Below are positions 8,684 through 16,176 of a DNA stretch of 41,180 bases, one piece after another (the stretch's first letter is position 1; the number at the start of each line of letters is the position of its first letter). The DNA lies in the NCBI RefSeq assembly GCF_001667925.1, contig NZ_LZJR01000140.1:1-41180 (forward strand), in the 5' to 3' direction. The position numbers and the translations under genes were made by a program. This DNA comes from Mycobacterium sp. E2479 (GTDB lineage: Bacteria > Actinomycetota > Actinomycetes > Mycobacteriales > Mycobacteriaceae). The notes below the pieces were generated by a model. It was not told the DNA's origin, did not search any database, and worked only from the letters and a program-made list of their open reading frames with translations.

Positions 8684-8698
8684 CTAACCCTCGGTTAG
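8684..8698. promoter_or_regulatory. Palindrome over the mtnA -10 region (candidate operator)
   Basis: Perfect inverted repeat CTAACC-CTC-GGTTAG, 10 to 24 bases upstream of the mtnA GTG. On the minus strand its last bases run into TAGGGT, which matches the mycobacterial TANNNT -10 pattern and stands exactly six bases before the GTG. A bound repressor would cover the -10 element. No dedicated regulator gene lies next to it. Confidence 0.4.
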
Positions 8699-8800
8699 CG
8701 CACGCAGTGGTCATACCCATCCGCGGCACTCGCTCGGTCGACTGAACACAGGCCGCTCGTGACCAACAGCTTCTTCATTGCGCGGGATGTCCCCCGGCGC

Positions 8801-9460
8801 CTACAGCTTGCCGGCGACGAAACCGGCGGCCTGATCCACCAGTCCCGAGTCGATGTATGAGGGCTGCAGATGCGACGGCCAATTCCTGCCGCCCCCGCAG
8901 ATGGGATCGCCGGCTGCGCACTGATCGATCGTCTTACCGGCGAAGGCGGGGGCGAGCCGCCGGGTGCCATTACCGAACAACGCGACCGCCGCGATGTGCT
9001 GATCCATACCCGGCGGCAGTGGGTTGGTGAACCCGAATGCCGCACGACCCCCCGTCACGAGATCAGCCACCTCGGCACCCAGCGAATAGCCGCCGAGAAC
9101 AATCCGGGTGTTGGGGCAACTTCCCGCCATCGATTGGACATGGGCACTCATGTCGTTCGCACCACTGACGGTGGTTATGTTGGCAGGGTAGTTAACCCCA
9201 TAGACGCCAACCGACATACGCGTCTTGGCGCGCAGTGAATTGACGAATGCGTCCCCGACTGCGCCCACTCCCGGCGGCTCCTCGCGACCGCGAGCGAAAA
9301 CCACTTCGACATCGGGGCATGCCGCCGATGCGGCCGGAATTAACACCGCTACCGGAGAGGGCGTCGCCGCCGGGCCAACCACCAATGCGCCGGCGAGCAG
9401 GGCGGCGCCCGCGAGGCTCAAGGAACGGTGCTCGCCTGGTGTTATCGCGAGAGGCCTCAT
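8801..9460 (-). CDS. Secreted cutinase-family serine esterase
   Basis: A 219-residue exported alpha/beta-hydrolase of the cutinase family (in mycobacteria the Culp proteins), which hydrolyse esters or lipids at the cell surface. Seen: an N-terminal signal peptide with a long Ala/Leu/Val core ending near ASA-A (about residue 47), the cutinase opening ACPDVEVVFARGREE, the nucleophile elbow GGYSLGAEV (Ser about 124), the catalytic Asp in AGDPIC (about 183) and the His in SHLQPSY (about 196). The Cys pairs that form the two conserved disulfides are present. Length matches the family. It lies 126 bases upstream of mtnA on the same strand and is divergent from a lipase gene. Confidence 0.92.
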   Translation of the reverse strand: MRPLAITPGEHRSLSLAGAALLAGALVVGPAATPSPVAVLIPAASAACPDVEVVFARGREEPPGVGAVGDAFVNSLRAKTRMSVGVYGVNYPANITTVSGANDMSAHVQSMAGSCPNTRIVLGGYSLGAEVADLVTGGRAAFGFTNPLPPGMDQHIAAVALFGNGTRRLAPAFAGKTIDQCAAGDPICGGGRNWPSHLQPSYIDSGLVDQAAGFVAGKL

Positions 9461-9491
9461 GACGCGATATTACGGATTTACTGACAATGCG

Positions 9492-9521
9492 TTGACTAAT
9501 CCGGATTTACGGTGGTATAGG
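9492..9521 (+). promoter_or_regulatory. Sigma-A-like promoter of the LIP lipase
   Basis: TTGACT (9492-9497) and TATAGG (9516-9521) with an 18-base spacer, about 100 bases before the preferred lipase start. A 9-base direct repeat CGGATTTAC occurs at 9473-9481 and again at 9502-9510 within the spacer, a possible regulator site. Confidence 0.55.
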
Positions 9522-9621
9522 GTCGGTCCGTTTCGGAACCCGGTACCGCGGGTAATGCATTTGCACAACCGGGGCGGCGTGGGCGCGCCCCCGTTTGCCA
9601 CACCGAGGGGGCGCCGTACCA

Positions 9622-10965
9622 ATGAATAACGATTCCGCCACGTCAGTGCAAGTCGCGAACATTCCGCACGACGAGCTCCGGCGCGGTGATCATCCGATTA
9701 CACCCGACGATGATCCGTTCTACCGAGCGCCAAACGGCTACGAGCACGCCGAACCGGGCACGGTGCTGCGCTCCCGTGATGTGGAGATCGGATTTCTCGG
9801 TCTGATCAACCAGCGAGTCAAAGCCACTCAGTTGCTGTACCGCACCACGAATCTGCACGAAGAACCGGAGGTCGCCGTGACGACCGTGTTCGTCCCGGCC
9901 CAGCGCGAGTCAGGCGTCGATTACCCGGTCCTGTCCTATCAATGCGCCATCGACGCGGTGGCGTCGCGCTGTTTTCCCTCGTATGCCATGCGTCGCGGCG
10001 CGCGACCGATCGGTGCGTTCGTCCAAGCCGAGTACTTGTTGGTGACAGCCGCGCTGGCCGAAGGCTGGGCGGTTTGCGTACCCGACCACGAAGGTTGTCA
10101 TGGCATGTGGGGTGCTCCGGTCGAGCCCGGCTACCGGATTTTGGATGGGCTGCGGGCCGCGATGCGGTGCGAACGCTTGGATTTGTCACCGTCTGCCCCG
10201 GTGGGTGTGTGGGGGTATTCGGGGGGAGGACTGGCGTCGGCGTGGGCGGCCGAACTATGTGAGCGGTATGCACCGGAACTCAATTTTGTTGGCGCCGTTC
10301 TCGGTTCGCCCGTCGGCGATCCGGGCAGTGTGGCGCACCGCCTCAATCGCAGCTTCTTTGCCGGTCTTGCCGGGCTGATGATCTCCGCATTGACGCAAGT
10401 CTTCCCGGGCGCGCAACGGGTCGTCGATGAGCACGCGACTGACGAAGGCAAGGCGTTGCTCGACAAGTTGCAGACGATGACGACGGCCCAGGCAGTTTGG
10501 CAGCTCCGCAACGTCGACATCGGGTCCTACGTCGACATGACGGCCGAGGAATTGTGGGATCTACCCGAGGTGCGTCACATTTTCGACGAGACCAAGCTCG
10601 GCAAGTCCAGGCCCAAGCCTCCCGTGCTGGTCATCCAGGCGGTGCACGACGAAATCATCAGCGTCGACGACATCGATGCACTGGTGGCCGAGTACGAGCG
10701 CATGGGCGCAGCGGTCACCTATCACCGCGATCGGTTCTGTGGTCATCTGCTGTTGCATCCACTGTCGGCGCCCATGACGCTGAGATGGCTGCGCGATCGT
10801 TTTACCGACCGGCCGGTCGGCGAACACAAAACTCGCACAGTGTGGCCGACGTTGTTCAACCCCTCGACATACCTGGGAATGGCCAAGCTGGGCCTCATCA
10901 CGGCGAAGGTCGTCCTCGGACGCTCAGTCGAACGCCAACCGCTGTCGACGACGGATGCCCGTTAA
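9622..10965 (+). CDS. LIP-family lipase / alpha-beta hydrolase
   Basis: A 447-residue secretory-lipase-family (LIP) alpha/beta hydrolase acting on acyl esters. Seen: nucleophile elbow GVWGYSGGGLASAW (Ser about residue 200), a late Asp in VIQAVHDEIISVDD (about 342) and a His in CGHLLLHPL (about 374), giving a complete Ser-Asp-His triad, plus the family's substrate-domain segment before the elbow (AEGWAVCVPDHEG). ATG 9622 is preferred over the in-frame TTG at 9595 because GAGGGGG lies ten or so bases before it. No convincing signal peptide is present in either version, so export is uncertain despite the family name. It has its own promoter and is divergent from the cutinase gene, giving two esterases back to back. 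Confidence 0.87.
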   Translation: MNNDSATSVQVANIPHDELRRGDHPITPDDDPFYRAPNGYEHAEPGTVLRSRDVEIGFLGLINQRVKATQLLYRTTNLHEEPEVAVTTVFVPAQRESGVDYPVLSYQCAIDAVASRCFPSYAMRRGARPIGAFVQAEYLLVTAALAEGWAVCVPDHEGCHGMWGAPVEPGYRILDGLRAAMRCERLDLSPSAPVGVWGYSGGGLASAWAAELCERYAPELNFVGAVLGSPVGDPGSVAHRLNRSFFAGLAGLMISALTQVFPGAQRVVDEHATDEGKALLDKLQTMTTAQAVWQLRNVDIGSYVDMTAEELWDLPEVRHIFDETKLGKSRPKPPVLVIQAVHDEIISVDDIDALVAEYERMGAAVTYHRDRFCGHLLLHPLSAPMTLRWLRDRFTDRPVGEHKTRTVWPTLFNPSTYLGMAKLGLITAKVVLGRSVERQPLSTTDAR

Positions 10966-11121
10966 TCCTTAGGCAACAAGCCGCTTACCCCGGCACCGAG
11001 GACGCCTCAGGAACGGATAAACCGTTGGCGCGCCCAGGAATGAAGCGCCCTCGGCGACCGCTTCATGAAAGGGTACGCCGATCCCACCGCGCGACCATCC
11101 GCAATAGCCAGGGGTTGCGGC

Positions 11122-11139
11122 CTTTTCGTTCACGAAAAG
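11122..11139. terminator. Hairpin downstream of the lipase gene (possible terminator)
   Basis: Perfect 7-bp stem CTTTTCG-TTCA-CGAAAAG with a 4-base loop, 157 bases after the lipase stop. There is no run of T after it, as is common for mycobacterial terminators; assignment is tentative. Confidence 0.35.
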
Positions 11140-11483
11140 CAGCCTCACACGCGGGACGCCAAATCCGTCGGCGAAATCCGCAAAGGGGTCGTCGACTCCG
11201 CGTAGCGCTCATTCTCGAGATATCTTCGTCCGCAATACATTTGACAGCTGATGACTCTGGAACATGGACACGCGTTACACGTGCGAGTGGGCCTCTCGAC
11301 GACCCAAAGCATGTGACGACTACGCGCGTTGTCGACGCAGTTGCCGGTCCCGGGAATCTTCGAGCAGTGAAGTCGATGACGCGGGATTGATCGCCAGCAA
11401 AGTGACAGTAGGCGCAAACCGCCACCGTTTGGGCCGCTTTCGTTTCCGTTGTCGCAATATTCGGCCCAGCGACGTTTGGAGGA

Positions 11484-11498
11484 GTAGGCTCTGCCTAC
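11484..11498. promoter_or_regulatory. Palindrome upstream of the GAF-ANTAR gene
   Basis: Perfect inverted repeat GTAGGC-TCT-GCCTAC, about 180 bases before the start of the GAF-ANTAR gene. The 6-3-6 spacing is typical of a dimeric repressor or activator site. Confidence 0.35.
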
Positions 11499-11565
11499 GG
11501 CCACATGGCGAAGACTGCACGTAGTGGGACCGTGAACGAGACGTTTGTGTTCTACCGTCGTATAG

Positions 11566-11598
11566 CAGCAGCGGCGTCTTATCCGCCAGCAGCGGCGT
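11566..11598 (+). repeat. Two 12-base direct repeats, 21 bases apart
   Basis: CAGCAGCGGCGT occurs at 11566-11577 and again at 11587-11598. The 21-base period equals two helical turns, so both copies face the same side of the DNA. They lie about 80-110 bases upstream of the GAF-ANTAR start, a suitable place for an activator or regulator. Confidence 0.4.
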
Positions 11599-11678
11599 TT
11601 CGTTAGCCACCGCTCCGTCAGCGAGAGGTCTGAGGCGATGCCTCGCGGGCTTTCATCGCAGGAAGTAGAACGAGCCGG

Positions 11679-12503
11679 ATGACTTTGATTGACGACAATT
11701 GGTTTCGCGACCGGCAGCGATTCGTTGCCGACGCAGATAAGGCCACGCGACAAGGGGTGTGCCCCACACGCGATCACGGGTTCCCGTTGGGTCCTCTGGG
11801 TCGTCAGTTCGCGGCGCTGACCGCTGCGTTGCTCGATGCGCCCACCGTTCAGGATGTGCTCGAACAGGTTGTTGATGCCACGGTCAGGTTCGCTCCTCAG
11901 GCCGACGTCGTGAGCGTGACACTCCGCAGTCCCGACGGGAGGTTTCACACGCCTATCGCTACGCATTCGGTGGCTCAGTTACTCGACGAGTGTCAGTACG
12001 AGCTCTGCGAAGGTCCATGTGTAACGGCAGCTCTTAACCCCGGTCCGGGCTTCGCGGCGTGGCCTGTGGACGGTCACGCCGATTCGCCTTGGCCCGGTTT
12101 CACACAAGCTGCACGCAAACTGGGTGTAGAAGCTGTTCTTTCGCTCTCACTGCTTCCGACGCCCGTTCCGCCACGGCTATCCGGAGCGTTGAACCTGTAC
12201 TCAAATTCTGCCGACGGGCTCGAAGCCGTCGACAAAGACGCGATCTTGCTGCTAGCGACCCACGCTTCCCTGGGCCTGGCCACCACGGAAGCGGTGACCT
12301 CCGCAACCCTGCGTGAGGCACAACTGCATCAGGCGATAGATAGCCGCGACGTTATCGGCCAGGCGAAGGGCATCCTCATGGGAAGGCGAAATATCTCGGC
12401 TCATGAAGCGTTCGACATCCTGCGAGCTTCTTCGCAAAAGCTCAATGTGAAGCTCACCGAGATTGCGAAGGTTGTGGCGGCGCAGCCAGACATCTTTGAT
12501 TGA
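11679..12503 (+). CDS. GAF-ANTAR domain regulator (predicted RNA-binding antiterminator)
   Basis: A 274-residue cytosolic regulator. The N-terminal GAF domain (about residues 45-195) is the sensing part; the C-terminal ANTAR domain (about 212-268, with VIGQAKGILM and the A-HEAFDILR-SSQ---KL--IA pattern) normally binds paired RNA hairpins to prevent transcription termination. The arrangement is the usual mycobacterial two-domain type, which is constitutively or ligand-regulated rather than phosphorylated. No partner histidine kinase is nearby. The start ATG follows GAACGAGCCGG, a weak ribosome-binding site; the 713-base upstream region contains a palindrome and direct repeats that may control it. 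Its RNA targets are unknown. Confidence 0.88.
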   Translation: MTLIDDNWFRDRQRFVADADKATRQGVCPTRDHGFPLGPLGRQFAALTAALLDAPTVQDVLEQVVDATVRFAPQADVVSVTLRSPDGRFHTPIATHSVAQLLDECQYELCEGPCVTAALNPGPGFAAWPVDGHADSPWPGFTQAARKLGVEAVLSLSLLPTPVPPRLSGALNLYSNSADGLEAVDKDAILLLATHASLGLATTEAVTSATLREAQLHQAIDSRDVIGQAKGILMGRRNISAHEAFDILRASSQKLNVKLTEIAKVVAAQPDIFD

Positions 12504-12954
12504 GGCACACGGGATTCGCGGTCCACCTGGGTTCCGGCCAAATGCAACCGCACCCCGGACGAGGCGTCGGCGAGTTCGCGGCGTTGGTCAAGCCGCGCAT
12601 CCGCCACGGCCGGATGACCGAGCGTCAGCGCGGGGCTCTGCTCGAGGAACATCCCGAGGCCGTGTCGTGGTCGCGCCCTTCGACAAGCGCAATGCCCGCT
12701 CCGTGATCGTTTCGCGGCCCACCGCCGCCCTACCCGCATGTTCGAGCATGCGTCGGTGGGCGACGTGCGCGAGCTGTGCGCCGGCTCCCGTGCGGTCGGG
12801 GCGACGACCGTCCCTGCGTTTGGGAGGACACCAGCGGGACAAATCGTAGCTTCGCTTGTCCTTTCGATGATCGTGCCGGAACTGTACGGACGACGAGCGG
12901 ATATTCGCTACGCTTGACCCGGTTCGTAAATCCCCGGGAAGTCGAGGCCAGATA
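12504..12954. pseudogene. 451-base non-coding stretch, possibly a decayed gene fragment
   Basis: No intact gene. In the plus frame between about 12500 and 12706 a stretch reading KPRIRHGRMTERQRGALLEE resembles the start of TrmB-type tRNA (guanine-N7) methyltransferases (Arg-rich, GRMT-xQR-AL), but the frame is lost after about 40 codons and no methyltransferase motif follows. This may be chance or a relic; the TrmB reading is a low-confidence impression. The last 60 bases would carry the promoter of the downstream kinase gene. Confidence 0.2.
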
Positions 12955-15900
12955 ATGGCTGAAAGACCCAAGGCTCACGCCCCGGCGTCGGGACGGAGCG
13001 AGGTTGTGGCGGAGTTAGCCGCTGCCGGGTTCGACAACGCGCGCCAGATCGACCGAGGCGCCGCCGGAGTGGTGTATTGCTGTCGCGAGACGGCACTGGG
13101 ACGAAACGTTGCGGTCAAGGTGCTACCGCCATTCAGCGACGACGTCGGCCGGGAACGTTTTCTCCGCGAGGGCTACGCGATGGGCGCGGTCTCCGGGCAT
13201 CCGAACATCGTCAATATCCTGCGGGTCGGCGTCACCCCCGGCGGCCGCCCCTACATCGTGATGTCGTACTGCCCCGCGGGTTCGCTGGGTCTACGGGTGC
13301 AGCGAGAGGGGCCCATCGCCTGGCCGGAAGCCGTGCGGATCGGCGTGAAATTGTGCGGAGCTCTGGAAACCGCGCACTTAAGCGGCACCTTGCACCGTGA
13401 TATCAAGCCGGCGAACGTTCTCGTCAATGACTACGGCGAACCGCAATTGACCGATTTCGGAACCGCACACGTCCCCGGCGGCTACGAGACGGCGGCTGGA
13501 TTCTTCTCCGGCACAATCGATTACCTGGCACCCGAGGTGATGGCAGGCGAGCCCGCGACGGTCGCAAGCGACGTTTACTCGCTCGGCGCCACGATCTATG
13601 CGCTCATCGCCGGCAACGCGGCATACGAGCGTCGCGGCAATGAAGACCTGCTAGCCCACTACACGCGGATCAATAGCACGCCAATCCCGGACTTGCGGCA
13701 GAACGGAATCCCGGACACGGTGTGCTCCGCGATCGAAATGGCGATGGCGCTGGACTTGGACGAACGCCCGGCGTCAGCGGCGGATTTTGGTCGCGGGCTG
13801 CAGGAGAGTCAGCGCCGTAACGGCCTCAAGCCCGATGCGATGGCCATCACTGCCGCCAGTGCGGGTTCGGGCCGCGCGATAGGCGCCGCAGCGGGTCTGC
13901 CGAAAACGCGGGCCCTGTCGCCGACCGGACCCGGCGGTAAAGCGGGCGCGCCGACCCAAAGACCGCCAAGGATCGCCAAACCCGGCCCACGCAGTGCCGA
14001 CTCCGAAAGCGCCACCTCGCTGATCAATCCGCTCGGCGATCGCAAAAGTACAGCGCCGCCGGCACGGCCCACCGGTGCACCACACTCCGGTCGGCGCGCT
14101 CCATTCGTCGACACCCGCGGACCAACTCCGGCCACACCAAACACATCTGAGCCGACCCAAGCGATTGCCGAGCCCACCGGTATGACCGAGGCGATCGCCC
14201 CGTACACGTCTCCGGACCCACCCGCGGTCGCGCGTCGCGGGCTGGCCGCCGGGGCAGTGGCGTGGATGGGCTCGTCGGGCAAGAGGCGCAATCGCGCGAC
14301 GGCGCCGCTGATCGCCGTGGGAATCGTGGTGGCGGTGCTGGTGCTGGGTATCGGTGTCTACGTGCTGCTTACGCACGGCAACAAGCATCATGGCGCGGTT
14401 GCGAATCAACCGGGTGGCCAACCGGTGAAATGGCAGCCGATCACCAATGCCCGCATCGCGCGCCAAGCGGCGGCGACCACGCAAGCCGACGGCACCATCT
14501 GGATCTTCGGCGGGATGGGCAGCAACCACGCGCTCGTGGCGAACCACGAAGGCTACGACCCGGTCATCGACAGCTGGAAAAGCGGCGACGATCTACCGGT
14601 TCCGGTTCAACACGCGATGGCGGTGACGTGGCAGGGCAACCCGATCGTGCTCGGGGGCTGGCGGGCCGCGGGTCCGCAAAAGGTTGCCAGCGACCAGGTT
14701 TGGCGGGTAGTCAACAGCCATTGGGTGGAACTCCCCCATATGTTGCAGCCCAGGGCGGCAGCGGCGGCCGCAGTGGTGGACGGACGCATCATCGTCGCTG
14801 GCGGCGTCGACTCGAATGGCGCGCTGCTGAACACAGTCGAGATATTCGACGGCAATTCCTGGACCCTGGGCACTCCGATCCCGACTCCCCGGCAGATGCT
14901 CGCCGCAGCTTCGGACGGGAAGCTGGTGTACGCGGTGGGCGGCACCAACGGGACCACCGACCTGGCGACGGTCGAGGCCTATGATCCTGGCGCGAAAAGC
15001 TGGACGCGATTGCCCGATCTTCCCCAACCGCGTGGAGACCTCGGTGTCGCAATAGCCGACCGGCGCCTGGTCGCGGTCGGGGGCCAGTCGGCGGGCCAAG
15101 TCCTCAAGAGCGTGTCGGTGCTCGATCTGACGACGAATACGTGGGGCGGCTTGCCGGACATGGCGACAGCGCGGCACGGCATGGCGGTCGCAGCGGTGGG
15201 GCAAGCCGTGTACTCGATCGGCGGGTCGAGTGACGTCGGTGACGGCCAGGCGACCTCCTCGGCGGAGACGCTGCAACTACCGCCGCGCCGAATGCAACCG
15301 GCCGCGCAATGGCGTTCCCTGCCCGACGCGCCGACGGCGAGATTGATGACGGCGTGGACCGTGCTCGACGACAAGATCTGGATCGTGGGTGGCTTGCGCG
15401 ACGGAGTCGCGCTGCAGACGGTCGAGAGCTATGACCCGCGCACCGGCATCTGGCAACCGCAACCTCCATTGCCCATCCCACTGCATCACGCCGCGGCGGC
15501 AACCTATCGCGGCCAGGTGGTGGTGCTCGGCGGCACCAGCAACGACCTAGCCCAGGCGTCCGCCAAGGTGTTCGCGCTGCGCGACGGCAAGTGGGCCGAG
15601 TTGCCCAACCTCACCCACGCCCGCGCGGCGCTGGCAGCCGCAGTGGCGGGTGACAAACTCGTAGTCGTCGGCGGGCAGAACGCCAAGCAGCTCGTCCCGC
15701 AAACCGAGGTCTTCGACGGCAACTCGTGGCACGACGCGGCCAACATGCCGACCCCGCGCGAACACCTGGCTGCAGTGTCCGACGGCACTTACATCTACGC
15801 GGTCGGTGGGAGATTCCTGTCGGCCGACAAGAACTCCGCGGCGTTCGAACGATACGACCCGCAGGCCGGGACTTGGACCAAACTGGTCGACATGCCGACA

Positions 15901-16158
15901 CCTCGTGGCAGCTACGGCGCCACATTCATCGAAGGCCGGATCCTGGCGGTCGGCGGTGAGGAACCGACGCAGGTGGTGGGAGTGGCCGAGATGTACGACA
16001 TCGCTGACGGAACGTGGAGCACGTTGCGTCCGATGCCCACCCCGCGCCACGCCGAGGTGGTCGCGACGGTGGGCAACACCGTCTACTGCATCGGTGGCGC
16101 GAACCGGCCTACCCACGAAGGCCCTGTCGCCACGGTCGAGGCGCTCGACTTCATCTAG
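12955..16158 (+). CDS. Receptor-type Ser/Thr protein kinase with two kelch propellers
   Basis: A 1067-residue transmembrane Ser/Thr kinase. The cytosolic kinase domain (about residues 25-280) resembles the PknK/PknD group: a glycine loop with its first Gly replaced (DRGAAGVVY, about 33-41), AVKVL with the ATP-binding Lys (about 55), HRDIKPANVL (about 148) and TDFG (about 167) are all present, so it should be active. A Pro/Thr/Ala-rich linker (about 290-440) leads to one membrane helix (about 448-470). The remaining 590 residues outside the membrane contain twelve GG-centred kelch repeats (IFGG, VLGG, VAGG, AVGG, AVGG, SIGG, then IVGG, VLGG, VVGG, AVGG, AVGG, CIGG), best read as two six-bladed beta-propellers joined near residue 780. 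Known mycobacterial PknD has a single NHL propeller instead. It is convergent, 18 bases apart, with an FHA-ABC exporter, a likely substrate by analogy with PknF-Rv1747. Confidence 0.9.
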   Translation: MAERPKAHAPASGRSEVVAELAAAGFDNARQIDRGAAGVVYCCRETALGRNVAVKVLPPFSDDVGRERFLREGYAMGAVSGHPNIVNILRVGVTPGGRPYIVMSYCPAGSLGLRVQREGPIAWPEAVRIGVKLCGALETAHLSGTLHRDIKPANVLVNDYGEPQLTDFGTAHVPGGYETAAGFFSGTIDYLAPEVMAGEPATVASDVYSLGATIYALIAGNAAYERRGNEDLLAHYTRINSTPIPDLRQNGIPDTVCSAIEMAMALDLDERPASAADFGRGLQESQRRNGLKPDAMAITAASAGSGRAIGAAAGLPKTRALSPTGPGGKAGAPTQRPPRIAKPGPRSADSESATSLINPLGDRKSTAPPARPTGAPHSGRRAPFVDTRGPTPATPNTSEPTQAIAEPTGMTEAIAPYTSPDPPAVARRGLAAGAVAWMGSSGKRRNRATAPLIAVGIVVAVLVLGIGVYVLLTHGNKHHGAVANQPGGQPVKWQPITNARIARQAAATTQADGTIWIFGGMGSNHALVANHEGYDPVIDSWKSGDDLPVPVQHAMAVTWQGNPIVLGGWRAAGPQKVASDQVWRVVNSHWVELPHMLQPRAAAAAAVVDGRIIVAGGVDSNGALLNTVEIFDGNSWTLGTPIPTPRQMLAAASDGKLVYAVGGTNGTTDLATVEAYDPGAKSWTRLPDLPQPRGDLGVAIADRRLVAVGGQSAGQVLKSVSVLDLTTNTWGGLPDMATARHGMAVAAVGQAVYSIGGSSDVGDGQATSSAETLQLPPRRMQPAAQWRSLPDAPTARLMTAWTVLDDKIWIVGGLRDGVALQTVESYDPRTGIWQPQPPLPIPLHHAAAATYRGQVVVLGGTSNDLAQASAKVFALRDGKWAELPNLTHARAALAAAVAGDKLVVVGGQNAKQLVPQTEVFDGNSWHDAANMPTPREHLAAVSDGTYIYAVGGRFLSADKNSAAFERYDPQAGTWTKLVDMPTPRGSYGATFIEGRILAVGGEEPTQVVGVAEMYDIADGTWSTLRPMPTPRHAEVVATVGNTVYCIGGANRPTHEGPVATVEALDFI

Positions 16159-16176
16159 CCGTGCGGCCTCCGTAGG

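Larger units (their letters stand above)
10966..11678. other. 713-base intergenic region with regulatory-looking repeats
   Basis: No coding region could be supported. It holds a hairpin just after the lipase gene, a GTAGGC-TCT-GCCTAC palindrome and a pair of 12-base direct repeats in front of the GAF-ANTAR gene, described separately. Open frames running out of the flanking genes on either strand show no recognisable protein. Confidence 0.5.

Noticed and set aside
8675..8800. SAM riboswitch before mtnA
   Set aside because: Only 126 bases separate the genes, the -10 points to a leaderless start, and only a short palindrome is visible.
10497..11390. Plus-strand frame continuing past the lipase gene
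   Set aside because: Out-of-frame shadow of the lipase extended into non-coding DNA.
11145..11966. 273-codon minus-strand frame upstream of the GAF-ANTAR gene
   Set aside because: Overlaps the start of a well-supported gene, Cys/Arg-rich composition, no ribosome-binding site or family.
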